Source: an uncultured Collinsella sp.
GTDB taxonomy: Bacteria; Actinomycetota; Coriobacteriia; Coriobacteriales; Coriobacteriaceae
Length of the DNA stretch: 53,536 nt
Reading direction: 5' to 3'
Assembly: GCA_900762355.1 (NCBI GenBank)
Contig: CAAFGE010000053.1
Location: forward strand, 1-53,536
Made by a program: the position numbers and the translations under genes. The notes beneath the pieces are model-generated. The model made no database searches and was not told the DNA's origin. It was given only the letters and a program-made list of their open reading frames with translations. Below, one piece after another: positions 34,128 to 43,076 of this stretch (position 1 is its first letter; every line of letters starts with the position of its first letter).

Positions 34128-34898
34128 CTATTCCGCAGCGCCGCTCTCGGTTCCATACGACGACACCGGTGCCTCGACCACATGGTGATATCGATCGATA
34201 TAGATGGCGCGGGCACCCAGGCGCCGCACCAAATCCTGATGATGCGTGCTCATCAAGACCGTCTTGCCGGCAGCTACATAGGCCAGTAGAAAGTTGACCA
34301 CGATGTCGCACGAGTCCTCGTCAAGTCCGTTGGTAGGCTCGTCGAGCACCAGGATATCGGGGTTCATCGACACGACGGCCGCCAGCGCAACACGCTTCTT
34401 TTGCCCGCCCGAGAGCTGATAGGGCGAAGCATCAACCAAATCGGCTACCTGGAACAGCCCCATAGCATCGCGCACGCGGCGCTCGAGCTCGTCTGCCGGC
34501 AGTCCCATCTGCGCGGGACCAAAAGCAACTTCCTCGCCCACCGTAGCGCAGAACAGCTGGGCGTCGGCATTCTGGAACACAAAGCCCACGCGCTGATGAA
34601 AACGCTGAGCGGCCGCGGAATCCTTTAGAAACGCCGCATCGATTACGTGCCCGTCAAATAGGTATGCCCCCGCGGCCGCGAGTTCAAGGCCGTTAATAAG
34701 GCGCATAATCGTCGTCTTGCCGCAGCCGTTGGGGCCAAGCAGGGCAACGAGCTCTCCACGGTCCACCTGCAGCGAAACACCGTCGACCACCGTATGGCCC
34801 GCATAGGAAAACTCCACGTCGCGAAACTCGATGAGCGGCGTGATCTCGGCGCCGGTGGCACCACTCGTGCTCATCACGTCATTCGTATCGTTTGCCAA
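34128..34898 (-). CDS. cbiO: ECF transporter ATPase (cobalt/nickel)
   Basis: The 256-residue ATP-binding protein has Walker A LLGPNGCGKTTIMRLING, signature LSGGQKKRVALAAVV, Walker B ILVLDEPTNGLD and the switch His STHHQD. It follows cbiQ by 42 bp. Together with CbiM and CbiQ it energises Ni2+ or Co2+ uptake. The NikR-like operator upstream of cbiM favours nickel. Confidence 0.92.
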   Translation of the reverse strand: MANDTNDVMSTSGATGAEITPLIEFRDVEFSYAGHTVVDGVSLQVDRGELVALLGPNGCGKTTIMRLINGLELAAAGAYLFDGHVIDAAFLKDSAAAQRFHQRVGFVFQNADAQLFCATVGEEVAFGPAQMGLPADELERRVRDAMGLFQVADLVDASPYQLSGGQKKRVALAAVVSMNPDILVLDEPTNGLDEDSCDIVVNFLLAYVAAGKTVLMSTHHQDLVRRLGARAIYIDRYHHVVEAPVSSYGTESGAAE

Positions 34899-34940
34899 AA
34901 CGTCACCCTTTCCTATTCATACCAACAGCCGACTGGCACG

Positions 34941-35777
34941 TTACAGCACGGCGCACAGCGCCGCCAGCAGCACCACAGTCGCCGCATAGATCGCATCACG
35001 CCAGCTCAACACAATCCGCGCGGGCGCCGGATACACGCCGGCGAAGCCGCGGCACAGCATGGCCTCGTCCATCGCGCGGCTGCATTCCATCGCCTTGATA
35101 AATGTCATGCCCATGATACCCGCCACCGAATCGGTGCGCGAAAAACCCGCAGGCGCGCGGCCCACACTGCGTAGCATGACCGATTCGGTGAGGTCGTGCG
35201 CCGTGCGGCCGAGCACCTCAATGTGTTTGAGCGCCATGTCAAAGGTAAAGATGACCTCGTCGGGCAGGTGCAGCGCCTTGAGCGCCGCCGACATACGGCT
35301 CCAGGTGAGCGTCCACGAAACTCCCAGCACCAGCGACACGTTAACGAACGTCTTGAGCGCGATCTTGAGCATGGCGATCGTGGCGGAAGCGCCCAGCAGC
35401 AGGGCCGGCAGTGCCAAGACTACGGCAAATCCCGCGGCGGCCAGCGCCGGCATAAAAGTCGCCCGCAGACCGCGCACGGGGCGCACCGCGACCAACACCA
35501 GCGCGATAGCCGCCATCAGCATCAGGTACAGCGGGCTCTGCGTCAGACACACGCACAGGACGCAGACGAACATCCCCACCAGGCGCACCGGAGCCGAAAC
35601 GCAAGAAAGGGCGCGGTCGACCATCGACCCGCCCTCGTGCGCGCCTCCACCCAGGCGAACCCGCTCAAGCAGGCTCGCCAGGTGCAGGACGTTCTTTTGC
35701 ATGACGCGATGACGAGCGCCCGTGGGCTCGTATCGCTCTTGAGCCGCGAGCCAGCTAGGCAGCTCGACCGTCTGCAT
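34941..35777 (-). CDS. cbiQ: ECF transporter transmembrane protein CbiQ/NikQ
   Basis: The 278-residue membrane protein has five predicted helices, including LVGMFVCVLCVCLTQSPLYLMLMAAIALVLVAV and FMPALAAAGFAVVLALPALLLG. It carries the T-component signatures RSVGRAPAGFSRTDSVAGIMGMTFIKAMECSRAMDEAMLCRGF with the conserved ARG-like MLCRG. Its start overlaps cbiM by 23 bp, so they are coupled. Confidence 0.9.
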   Translation of the reverse strand: MQTVELPSWLAAQERYEPTGARHRVMQKNVLHLASLLERVRLGGGAHEGGSMVDRALSCVSAPVRLVGMFVCVLCVCLTQSPLYLMLMAAIALVLVAVRPVRGLRATFMPALAAAGFAVVLALPALLLGASATIAMLKIALKTFVNVSLVLGVSWTLTWSRMSAALKALHLPDEVIFTFDMALKHIEVLGRTAHDLTESVMLRSVGRAPAGFSRTDSVAGIMGMTFIKAMECSRAMDEAMLCRGFAGVYPAPARIVLSWRDAIYAATVVLLAALCAVL

Positions 35778-36840
35778 GGGACCCGCTTTCCTTTGCCGTC
35801 AGCGAAACAAGACGGAATACGATGGTGAGCACAGCCACGCCAATCACGCCGGAAAGGATATACATGGCAGCCTGGCCGGCAAAGCCAAAACCCTGCTCCT
35901 CGGAATAGGCCTGCAGGTAATCGCCCGTGGGCAACGAATCAGCAAAGGTCGGGGCATCCAGGCCGACCGAAGCCTGCAAGCTGTCGTCGCCAGCCTCCTG
36001 AACAGCGGTCGCGGCGCCCTCGCCGTCCCACTCGCCCCAGGCGTCACCAGTAGCGAGCAAGCCCAACGGCGTGGCAACGACAAGTACGGCAACCAGGATA
36101 AGCGTGGGGATCAGCGAGGTCTTCTTGGCGGCAGCGCCCTTGGCCTCCAGCAGGCCGTCAACGGCCTCGGGCCCGACGATGATGCTCGGCGCCGTCTTCT
36201 TAATGAATGCGTAGATTGCGGCAGTCGCCACGCCCTCGACCACACCGGCCACCAGCATATGCGGGATCAACATGGCGGGAATGGCAATCGACAGCGGGAA
36301 GGGGCAATACAGCGGGGCGCCGGACGCGTTGGTGAAGAGCATAGGCTGAATACCAAACTCGATGGCCGCGCACAGGGCCGCCACGCACAGGCCGACCCAG
36401 CCGCTCACAATGGCAGAAACCGAGGTGCCCCAGCTCTTGTCGTGCAGACGGCTGTTGAGCGCACGAAACACCATGGCGGCCACAAACGGCAACACAAAGG
36501 CCATGTTAAAGCAGTTGGCACCAAAGGACAGGATGCCGCCGTCGCCAAAAAGCAGCGCCTGCAGGGCCAAAGCGACAGAAACCGCGATAGTTGCGGCCTC
36601 GGGGCCCAGCAGCAGCGCGATGAGGGCGCCGCCGACGGCATGGCCCGTGGTGCCACCGGGCAGCGGCACGTTGAACATCATGAGCAAAAAGGAGAAGGCG
36701 GCGCAAATGCCCAGGAATGCCATGTGCTCGCGATCGAGCGTGGCGCGCACCTTCTTAATGCAGTGAACCCATACGGGCACCATCGCCACCGCCATGACGG
36801 CGTCCGTCTGCGGGGACAGGTAGTTATCTGGAATGTGCAT
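35755..36840 (-). CDS. cbiM: Nickel/cobalt substrate-binding membrane protein CbiM with fused CbiN/NikN-like C-terminus
   Basis: The 361-residue protein begins MHIPDNYLSPQTD, the metal-binding N-terminus typical of CbiM/NikM, where His2 is the ligand. Seven helices follow to about residue 240, with GTTGHAVGGALIALLLGP. Residues 240-361 add two helices and a periplasmic loop that ends in a PDGLE-like/NikN-type tail (VSLTAKESGSHADGRAA). This MN fusion is common in nickel systems. Confidence 0.9.
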   Translation of the reverse strand: MHIPDNYLSPQTDAVMAVAMVPVWVHCIKKVRATLDREHMAFLGICAAFSFLLMMFNVPLPGGTTGHAVGGALIALLLGPEAATIAVSVALALQALLFGDGGILSFGANCFNMAFVLPFVAAMVFRALNSRLHDKSWGTSVSAIVSGWVGLCVAALCAAIEFGIQPMLFTNASGAPLYCPFPLSIAIPAMLIPHMLVAGVVEGVATAAIYAFIKKTAPSIIVGPEAVDGLLEAKGAAAKKTSLIPTLILVAVLVVATPLGLLATGDAWGEWDGEGAATAVQEAGDDSLQASVGLDAPTFADSLPTGDYLQAYSEEQGFGFAGQAAMYILSGVIGVAVLTIVFRLVSLTAKESGSHADGRAA

Positions 36841-36898
36841 CTAATGCCTCCTAGATTTCGGCACGCGGAATTGCGGTGCCGTTTGAACCATATCGCCA

Positions 36899-36926
36899 GT
36901 GTTACGTATTGTCTGATTCGTAACAC
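36899..36926 (-). promoter_or_regulatory. NikR-like operator upstream of cbiM
   Basis: GTGTTAC and GTAACAC are perfect inverted 7-mers separated by 14 bp. The pattern GTGTTAC-N13/14-GTAACAC is known for NikR in Desulfovibrio-type bacteria. It sits 58-86 bp upstream of the cbiM start. It suggests nickel-responsive repression of cbiMQO. No nikR gene is in the window. Confidence 0.65.
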
Positions 36927-36946
36927 TCCGCGGGCCATCATAGCAA

Positions 36947-36980
36947 ACGGCGTGCCGCCAACAAAGCAGCACGCCGTTTT
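36947..36980. terminator. Hairpin, possible terminator of pheST
   Basis: ACGGCGTGC/GCACGCCGT forms a 9-bp stem with a 14-nt loop. On the + strand TTTTG follows; on the minus strand TTTGC follows. With a second stem at 37008-37038 (GACGGGCGG/CCGCCCGTC-like) it fills the gap between pheT and cbiM. Confidence 0.5.
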
Positions 36981-37095
36981 GTAACACATGCGTCACAGAT
37001 GAAAGGTGACGGGCGGCGCTGTCATGGCACCGCCCGTGTCGACTCGGCTGTGTCTGCGCCCTTGTCTTGCGCGTCAGCCCAAGCCGCAGGCGAAC

Positions 37096-39549
37096 CTAGC
37101 CGCGGACCTCGCCGTTTACGCCCTTGCACACCTTGGTGACGATCTTCTGGTGCGCCTTCTCGACCTCTTCGCCGGTGAGCGTATGGTCGTCGGAGCGATA
37201 CGTAAGCGCGAAGGCCATGGACTTCTTGCCCTTGCCAATGCGGACCGGGTCGCGGTACACGTCGAACAGGCGCACGCCCTCGAGCAGCTTGCCGCCGGCA
37301 CTGGTGATGCGACGCTCAAGGTCCTCGCAGGTCACAGCGTTATCGACCACGATAGCCAGGTCGTGCTCGACAGCCGGGTACTGCGAGAACTCGCGGTAGT
37401 TCTCCTGGTTGCGGGCACCCTTGATCAGCTTGTCCAGATCGAGCTCAAAGGCAACGACGACCTCGTCGATGCCGCAGGCCTCGCGCGCCTCGGGGTGAAT
37501 CTCGCCGACCCAGCCCAGCACGGTGCCGCCGGACAGGACCTCGGCCGCGCGACCCGGCTGCAAGAAGGCGTAGCACTCGCCCTCGACGGGACGGAAGCGA
37601 ACCTTCTCGATACGCAGCTGGGCAAGCAGCTCCTCGACGATGCCCTTGCCAGAGAAGAAGCGCAGCTTGCGGTACTTCATGTTCCAAGACTGGTCGCTCC
37701 ACTGGCCCGAGAGCACGCCCGCCACGGACTTGGTCTCCTTGGGCAGGCTGGCGTTCTCGCGGCCGTGGAACAGGCTGCCCACCTCGTACAGGTGCACGTT
37801 GGGCGTGCCGTGGGCCTCGTTGTAGGCTACCGACTGCAACAGGCCCGGCAGCAGCGAGCGGCGCATCTCGGTTTGCTCGGCAACCAGCGGGTTCATGAGC
37901 ACCACGGGGCAGCCGCGGCCCTCGGTGGGCATGCCGATCTTCTCCAAATCGCCCGGGGCGGCAAAGCCAAAGGTCGTGGTCTCGTTGAGGCCGCAGGCGC
38001 GCAGGATCTCGCCGACCTTGCGGGTGAGCTTTTGCTCGCGGGTCAGACCGCCGATATGGTTCTTGGCAGCCGGGATGGTCGCCGTCACGCGGCCCATGCC
38101 CCACAGGCGCAAGACCTCCTCGATCAGGTCGATCTCGCGCGGCAGGTCGGGGCGGAAGCTCGGCGGGGTCACCGTAAAGTCCTCGCCGTCACGCTCGACG
38201 GTGCAGCCCAGGCGGGTGAGCGAGCGCTCGATAAATTCGGGCTCGATGTCGGCACCGCAGATGGCATGCACGCGGGCCAGGCGCAGCTTGATGCTGTCGA
38301 TGGTCTTGGGCGCGGAGAACACGTCGATGTAGCCGGGGGCAACCTGGCCGCCGGCGATCTCCTCGATGAGCGCACAGGCCACGTTGGCAACATCTACGCA
38401 GCCGGTCTCGTCGACCTGGCGCTCAAAGCGGATGGAGGCGTCCGAGATCAGCGACAGGTCGCGGCTGGTGTGCGAGGTGCGGCCAGCGTTGAAGCAGGCG
38501 CTCTCGACCATCACGTCGACGGTGTCGTCCTCAATCTCGGAATCCATACCGCCCATGACGCCGGCCAGCGCCACGGGGCGCTCGCCGTCGGTGATCAGGC
38601 CCATGCCGGCGTCGAGCGTGCGCTCCTCGCCGTCGAGGGTCGTGAACTTCTCGTCCTGCTGGGCAGCGCGAACCACCACGCGGCGACGGCCATCACGCTC
38701 GGCAAAGGTGTCGAGGTCAAAGGCGTGCAGCGGCTGACCGGTGAGCATCATCACGTAGTTGGTGATGTCGACGATGTTATTGTGCGGGCGCACGCCCAGG
38801 GCGTTGAGGCGCTTGACCATCCAATCGGGCGACGGGCCGACCTTCACGTTGCGCACGATGCGGGCGACATAGCGGTCGCACAGGCCCTCGTCGGCGATCT
38901 CGACGGAAAGCTCATCGTCGGTCGCGCGGCCGGTCTCGGCCTTGATGGCAGGCAGCTCAACGTGGAAATCGCGGTCGAAGATGGCACCGGTCTCGCGGGC
39001 CATGCCGATCATGGACAGGCAGTCGGGACGGTTGGGCGTGATCTCGCAGTCGAGCACGGTGTCGCTCGAGCCCACATACTCGGCAAACGGCATGCCGCAG
39101 GGCGTATCCTCGGGCAGGATCATGATGCCGGAGTGGTCGCCGCCCAGGCCGAGCTCGCGCGCGGAGCAGTTCATGCCCATGGACACGACGCCGCGAAGCT
39201 TGCTCTTCTTGATCTTGACGTCGCCGGGAAGCACGGCGCCGATCATGGCCGTTACGATGTGGTCGCCGGCCTCGAAGTTCTGCGCGCCGCAGACGATCTG
39301 CAGCGGGGCGGGGTTGCCATCGGCGTCGAGGTTCTTGTCGCCCACGTCGACCGAGCACACATACATATGGTCGCTATCGGGGTGCGGGGTCTTGGTGAGC
39401 ACCTTGGCGGTCACCACGTGGTCGAAGGACTCGCCCACGGTGTCGATCGCCTCGACCTCGGTGCCGGTACGGATATATTCGTCCGAAAGGGTCTTGGGAT
39501 CCTCCGGAATATCGATCATGGTCTTGAGCCAGTCGTAAGAAACGCGCAT
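37096..39549 (-). CDS. pheT: Phenylalanyl-tRNA synthetase beta subunit
   Basis: The 817-residue subunit carries the N-terminal EMAP-like tRNA-binding domain (about residues 40-150, with VTAKVLTKTPHPDSDHMYVCSVDVG), B3/B4 editing domain (about 210-390), B5 domain (DSIKLRLARVHAICGADIEPEF), the catalytic-like core (DLPREIDLIEEVLRLWGMGRVTATIP) and a C-terminal ferredoxin-like anticodon domain (SQYPAVEHDLAIVVDNAV...RLFDVYR). It is complete. It forms the alpha2-beta2 enzyme with PheS. Confidence 0.96.
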   Translation of the reverse strand: MRVSYDWLKTMIDIPEDPKTLSDEYIRTGTEVEAIDTVGESFDHVVTAKVLTKTPHPDSDHMYVCSVDVGDKNLDADGNPAPLQIVCGAQNFEAGDHIVTAMIGAVLPGDVKIKKSKLRGVVSMGMNCSARELGLGGDHSGIMILPEDTPCGMPFAEYVGSSDTVLDCEITPNRPDCLSMIGMARETGAIFDRDFHVELPAIKAETGRATDDELSVEIADEGLCDRYVARIVRNVKVGPSPDWMVKRLNALGVRPHNNIVDITNYVMMLTGQPLHAFDLDTFAERDGRRRVVVRAAQQDEKFTTLDGEERTLDAGMGLITDGERPVALAGVMGGMDSEIEDDTVDVMVESACFNAGRTSHTSRDLSLISDASIRFERQVDETGCVDVANVACALIEEIAGGQVAPGYIDVFSAPKTIDSIKLRLARVHAICGADIEPEFIERSLTRLGCTVERDGEDFTVTPPSFRPDLPREIDLIEEVLRLWGMGRVTATIPAAKNHIGGLTREQKLTRKVGEILRACGLNETTTFGFAAPGDLEKIGMPTEGRGCPVVLMNPLVAEQTEMRRSLLPGLLQSVAYNEAHGTPNVHLYEVGSLFHGRENASLPKETKSVAGVLSGQWSDQSWNMKYRKLRFFSGKGIVEELLAQLRIEKVRFRPVEGECYAFLQPGRAAEVLSGGTVLGWVGEIHPEAREACGIDEVVVAFELDLDKLIKGARNQENYREFSQYPAVEHDLAIVVDNAVTCEDLERRITSAGGKLLEGVRLFDVYRDPVRIGKGKKSMAFALTYRSDDHTLTGEEVEKAHQKIVTKVCKGVNGEVRG

Positions 39550-39619
39550 GTAGCTCTCCTAGTTCTTAATCTCCGCATAGGGAGGAAATATCAAATGAAG
39601 ACGTTCGCCTTAGGGTTGT

Positions 39620-39706
39620 CCAGGTGCCCCAGGTTGGCGTGAAAGAGGAGCGACGCGTACTAAAGGTACGCGAGCGACGGTTTGAACGCCAAGATGGGGT
39701 GCCTGG
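39620..39706. repeat. Interrupted palindrome between pheS and pheT
   Basis: Nested arms CCAGGTGCCCCA/TGGGGTGCCTGG (two mismatches), TTGGCGT/ACGCCAA and GCGTAC/GTACGC enclose a 5-nt loop. GAGCGACG occurs on both sides of the central hairpin as a direct repeat. It occupies most of the 163-bp gap in the pheST operon. It may be an RNA processing or stability element, or an intergenic repeat. Confidence 0.6.
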
Positions 39707-39712
39707 GCAAGC

Positions 39713-40789
39713 CTAAAACTGATTGAGGAAGCGCATATCGCCTGTCATGAGCGTTCGCAGGTCCGGCAGGTCGTAGCGCAGGGCCGCAACGCGCTCGGCA
39801 CCAATGCCAAAGGCGAAGCCGGTGTACTTCTCGGGATCGATGCCGCAGTTGATCAGGACGTTGGGGTCGACCATACCGCAGCCCAAGATCTCGATCCAGC
39901 CGCTGTGCTTGCAGAAGTTGCAGCCTTTGCCGCCGCAGACGTGGCAGCTCACGTCCACCTCGCAACTCGGCTCGGTGAAGGGGAAGAAGTGCGGGCGGTA
40001 ACGCGTCTTGCGGTCCTCGCCAAACATGCACTTAACAAAGTAGTCGAGCGTGCCCTTAAGGTCGCCAAAGGTGATGCCCTCGTCGACGACCAGGCCCTCG
40101 ATCTGGTTGAACTGCGGCAGATGGCAGGCATCGGCCGTGTCGGGACGGTAGACGGTGCCCGGGCAGATCATGTAGATGGGCGGCTTCTGCGACTCCATGG
40201 TGTGGATCTGCACGCCCGAGGTCTGGGTGCGCAGCAGCACGTCGGACTCGCCGTGGGCGTGAGCCTCGGGGTGCGCGACGCTGCCGGGGTTGTTGTCGAC
40301 CACGTAGAACGTGTCGCGGGCCGAACGGCTCGGATGATCCATGGGGGCGTTGAGCGCGGTGAAGTTGTAGTAGGAGGTGTCGACCATGGGGCCGGACTCG
40401 ACGGTGTAGCCGATGCCGCAGAAGATGTCCTCGGCCTCCTCGATGATCTGCTTGATCAGGTGCTGGTGACCGATCTGCGGACGGATACCCGGCAGCGTGA
40501 TGTCGACGGCATCGTGCTCGAGCGCGTGCTTAAGGGCGGCGGCCTTCATCTCGGTCGTGCGCTCGTCGAGCATGCCCTCGATCAGCTGGCGCATCTCGTT
40601 GGCGCGCTTACCCATAACGGGACGGTCCTCGGGGGCGAGCTTGCCCATCATGCGCATCAGGCCGGTGATGCGGCCCTTGCGGCCGAGCAGCGCGACGCGC
40701 GCGGCCTCGAGCTTCTCGGCGTCGCCGGCGCCTGCGACGAGCTCCTTGGCCTCTTCCTCGAGTTTGACCAGATCATCAATCAGACTCAT
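39713..40789 (-). CDS. pheS: Phenylalanyl-tRNA synthetase alpha subunit
   Basis: The 358-residue class II subunit has an N-terminal coiled coil (residues 1-90), GIRPQIGHQHLIKQIIEEAEDIF, the motif 2 region NQIEGLVVDEGITFGDLKG and motif 3 GFAFGIGAERVAALRYDLPDLR. A CHVCGGKGCNFCKHSGW zinc-binding insertion is visible, as in some bacterial PheS. The start MSLIDDLVKLEEEAKE (40789) is chosen by family; the longer frame runs into the T-box leader. Confidence 0.95.
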   Translation of the reverse strand: MSLIDDLVKLEEEAKELVAGAGDAEKLEAARVALLGRKGRITGLMRMMGKLAPEDRPVMGKRANEMRQLIEGMLDERTTEMKAAALKHALEHDAVDITLPGIRPQIGHQHLIKQIIEEAEDIFCGIGYTVESGPMVDTSYYNFTALNAPMDHPSRSARDTFYVVDNNPGSVAHPEAHAHGESDVLLRTQTSGVQIHTMESQKPPIYMICPGTVYRPDTADACHLPQFNQIEGLVVDEGITFGDLKGTLDYFVKCMFGEDRKTRYRPHFFPFTEPSCEVDVSCHVCGGKGCNFCKHSGWIEILGCGMVDPNVLINCGIDPEKYTGFAFGIGAERVAALRYDLPDLRTLMTGDMRFLNQF

Positions 40790-40874
40790 GTCTTCCCTTT
40801 CGTCTCTCGCGCTCCCCGCTTGCCGGGGCGGCTGCCGCCGTCTGACGTTGCGAGAACGCGGCCCGGTTCGGTAA

Positions 40875-41150
40875 CAAAAAACCGCCCTCGGGCATGTGCA
40901 TTGCCCAAGGACGGTTGAATTCCGCGGTACCACCTTGTTTGACCCGGCGGATGTCTGGCCCGCCGCGCCCACTCTTTGCCCCTTGTCGCGAGGCTCACGG
41001 CTTCCCTACTGGGGACATCGCCGCCGCTGGCCGCGCGCCCGTTAAGGTCGCTGCTCGGGAGTGAACGCTTGGCCCTTGTCACCGCAGGAAGGCTTGCAGC
41101 CCATGACCTTCCCTCTCTTGCCGGCGACGCGGCGGGCAAAACCCTCTCCG
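40875..41150 (-). promoter_or_regulatory. T-box riboswitch leader of pheST
   Basis: The minus strand contains the T-box core GGTGGTACCGCGGAATTC (about 40919-40936), followed by the terminator AACCGTCCTTGGGC...GCCCGAGGGCGGTT and TTTTTTG (40875-40916). Uncharged tRNA-Phe would pair via the T-box and prevent termination. A TTC triplet at 41063-41065 in a stem I-like segment is a candidate specifier codon for Phe. The exact 5' end was not determined. Confidence 0.85.
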
Positions 41151-41294
41151 TCAACGCATTGGGCTATAGGATACCACATTGTGTGGGCGTATCGCCGCGT
41201 TCCGTTTTGTTCGTGCTGGGTACAAGATGGGTAGCTGTGCAAACTGGTCGTGCGCCCACCCGTGGCGCACGGCTCGCGAGATCAAGGATATGGT

Positions 41295-42869
41295 ATGGGA
41301 AAGAACAAGGATGAGATGGCCAAGCCCGCAGCGGACAAGACGCCCAAAGGCATGAAAGTCGAAAAGGCCGTCAAAAAATTCCGCAAGCTCGAGGGCAAGC
41401 TGTGGACCCGCGAGTACCTGCTCAAGATTGCCGAGTTCGATGGCGCGACGATTGCCCCCGCCAACGGTGCCGCGGCGCGCGCCGATGCCATGGGCACCCT
41501 TGCCGGCGAACATCACAAACTCCTGACCAGCAAAAAGTCCGTTGAGCTCATGTGCTCTCTCGCGCGTGAGACGGTCGCGGGCGGAAAGATCGACGACCCA
41601 CAGCTGCTCGACGAGATCCGCGTGCTCGGCCGCGACCAGCGCGAGGCAAGCGCCATCCCCACCGAGGAGGCCGAGGCCTGGACCAGGCTCACCTGCGAGG
41701 CCGATGCCGTGTGGCACAAGGCCAAGGCAGCCAATGACTGGGCGAGCTTTGAGACCTATGTGGATAGAATCGTCGCCCAGCTTAAGCATCAGGCCGAGCT
41801 CATGGACCCCAAGCGCGACCCATACGACGTTTGGCTCGACCAGTACGAGCGCGGCCTTTCCACCAAGAGCTTCGATGCGTTTTGCGACGAGGTCAAGGCC
41901 ACGGTCGTGCCGCTCGTGCACGCCATCGGCGAGCGCGGCCAGCAGCCGGCTGCCGACTTTTTGCACGCCCACGTGCCCGAGGCTGCCCAGCGCGCCATGA
42001 GCTTCGACCTTATGAAGCTTGTCGGCCTGGACCTGGACGACACCACGCTTGCCTTTACCGAGCATCCGTTTAGCGAGGGCTTTGCCGTGGGTGATGCGCG
42101 CATCGCGACGCACATCTACGAGGACGACTGCATCTCCAACGTCTACAGTATCATCCACGAGGCGGGGCACACCATGTACGAGCTGGGCGTCAATCCCGCC
42201 TATGCGCGCACGTGCTTGGAGGGCGGCACCTCCATGGGCATCCACGAGAGCCAGAGCCGCTTTTTCGAGAACACCGTGGGTCGCAGCCGCGCCTTTATGG
42301 GCCCGCTGCTCGAGGTGCTGCGTCGTCACGCGCCCGAGGTCTACGGCGACGTCGACGAAGACACGCTCTACCGCGCCGTGAACATCGCGCAGCCGTCGTT
42401 GATCCGCACCGAGGCCGACGAGCTCACCTATCCGCTGCATATTATGGTGCGCTACCAGATCGAGCGCATGCTGTTTGCCGGCGAGGCTACGGCCAAGGAC
42501 ATCCCCGCGCTTTGGAATCGCTTTATGGACGAGTACCTGGGCATTCCAGTTCCCGACGACACGCACGGCTGCCTGCAGGATACGCATTGGAGCGGCGGTT
42601 CGTTTGGCTACTTCCCCACCTATGCGCTGGGCAGCGCCTACGACGCCATGTTTGTGCCGGCCATGTGCCGCGACGGTGTCGACCTCAACGGCGCCTGTGC
42701 GAGCGGCGATCTGACACCGGTCCGTGCCTGGCTGGGCGAGCACATTTGGCAGTGGGGCCGCGCCAAGGACGCGCCGGAACTCATCAAGGGTGCCTGCGGC
42801 ATGGATTTTGACGCCCGCTACTACTGCAGCTACCTGCAGGACAAGTTCACCACGCTGTACGAGCTGTAA
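41295..42869 (+). CDS. M32 carboxypeptidase (Taq-type)
   Basis: The 524-residue zinc metallocarboxypeptidase has the active-site motif IIHEAGHTMYELG (HExxH, about residue 290), then HESQSRFFENTVGRS (the third zinc ligand Glu), DELTYPLHIMVRYQIER and DTHWSGGSFGYFPTYALGSAYDAMF. It is a cytoplasmic enzyme removing C-terminal residues from peptides. Its start is MGKNKDEMAK at 41295; a longer frame to 41250 exists. It is convergent with glmM and divergent from the pheST leader. Confidence 0.93.
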   Translation: MGKNKDEMAKPAADKTPKGMKVEKAVKKFRKLEGKLWTREYLLKIAEFDGATIAPANGAAARADAMGTLAGEHHKLLTSKKSVELMCSLARETVAGGKIDDPQLLDEIRVLGRDQREASAIPTEEAEAWTRLTCEADAVWHKAKAANDWASFETYVDRIVAQLKHQAELMDPKRDPYDVWLDQYERGLSTKSFDAFCDEVKATVVPLVHAIGERGQQPAADFLHAHVPEAAQRAMSFDLMKLVGLDLDDTTLAFTEHPFSEGFAVGDARIATHIYEDDCISNVYSIIHEAGHTMYELGVNPAYARTCLEGGTSMGIHESQSRFFENTVGRSRAFMGPLLEVLRRHAPEVYGDVDEDTLYRAVNIAQPSLIRTEADELTYPLHIMVRYQIERMLFAGEATAKDIPALWNRFMDEYLGIPVPDDTHGCLQDTHWSGGSFGYFPTYALGSAYDAMFVPAMCRDGVDLNGACASGDLTPVRAWLGEHIWQWGRAKDAPELIKGACGMDFDARYYCSYLQDKFTTLYEL

Positions 42870-42921
42870 GGATTGACCAGCACGCCATCGCCAACGCCAA
42901 CTATGTTGACGCCAATGTCTT

Positions 42922-43046
42922 GGCAACGTCAGCGAAAACGACCCTAAGCGAGCAAGGTGACGTGAAATGAAAGGGCGCTGACCTTCTGGTCGCGCCCTTG
43001 AAATTGAACGTCAGATTGCCGCTTAGGGGCGTTTGCAGCGTCGAGC
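42922..43046. repeat. 125-bp imperfect palindrome between convergent genes
   Basis: Outer arms around CCCTAAGCG (42941-42949) and CGCTTAGGG (43020-43028) enclose GGTGACGT...ACGTCA and an inner stem AAGGGCGC/GCGCCCTT (42971-42978, 42992-42999). The minus strand reads TTTCATTTC after the inner stem, so it can serve as the glmM terminator. The full element is a large nested inverted repeat. Confidence 0.6.
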
Positions 43047-43076
43047 AGTTACGCGGTTTGGTAAAACCGCGTAACT
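43047..43076. terminator. Perfect 13-bp hairpin at the glmM stop codon
   Basis: AGTTACGCGGTTT and AAACCGCGTAACT flank a 4-nt loop, and the glmM TAG stop codon (43075-43077) overlaps the stem. No T-run follows, so it may block 3' exonucleases and not terminate. Confidence 0.5.

Noticed and set aside
36841..37095. Cobalamin riboswitch upstream of cbiM
   Set aside because: No B12-box-like segment was seen in the 255-bp gap, while a clear NikR-like operator is present.
37006..39642. 878-codon + strand open frame over pheT
   Set aside because: Antisense shadow of a complete, well-recognised pheT gene.
41151..42926. 591-codon minus-strand open frame over the M32 carboxypeptidase
   Set aside because: Antisense to an intact metallopeptidase with a clear HExxH motif.
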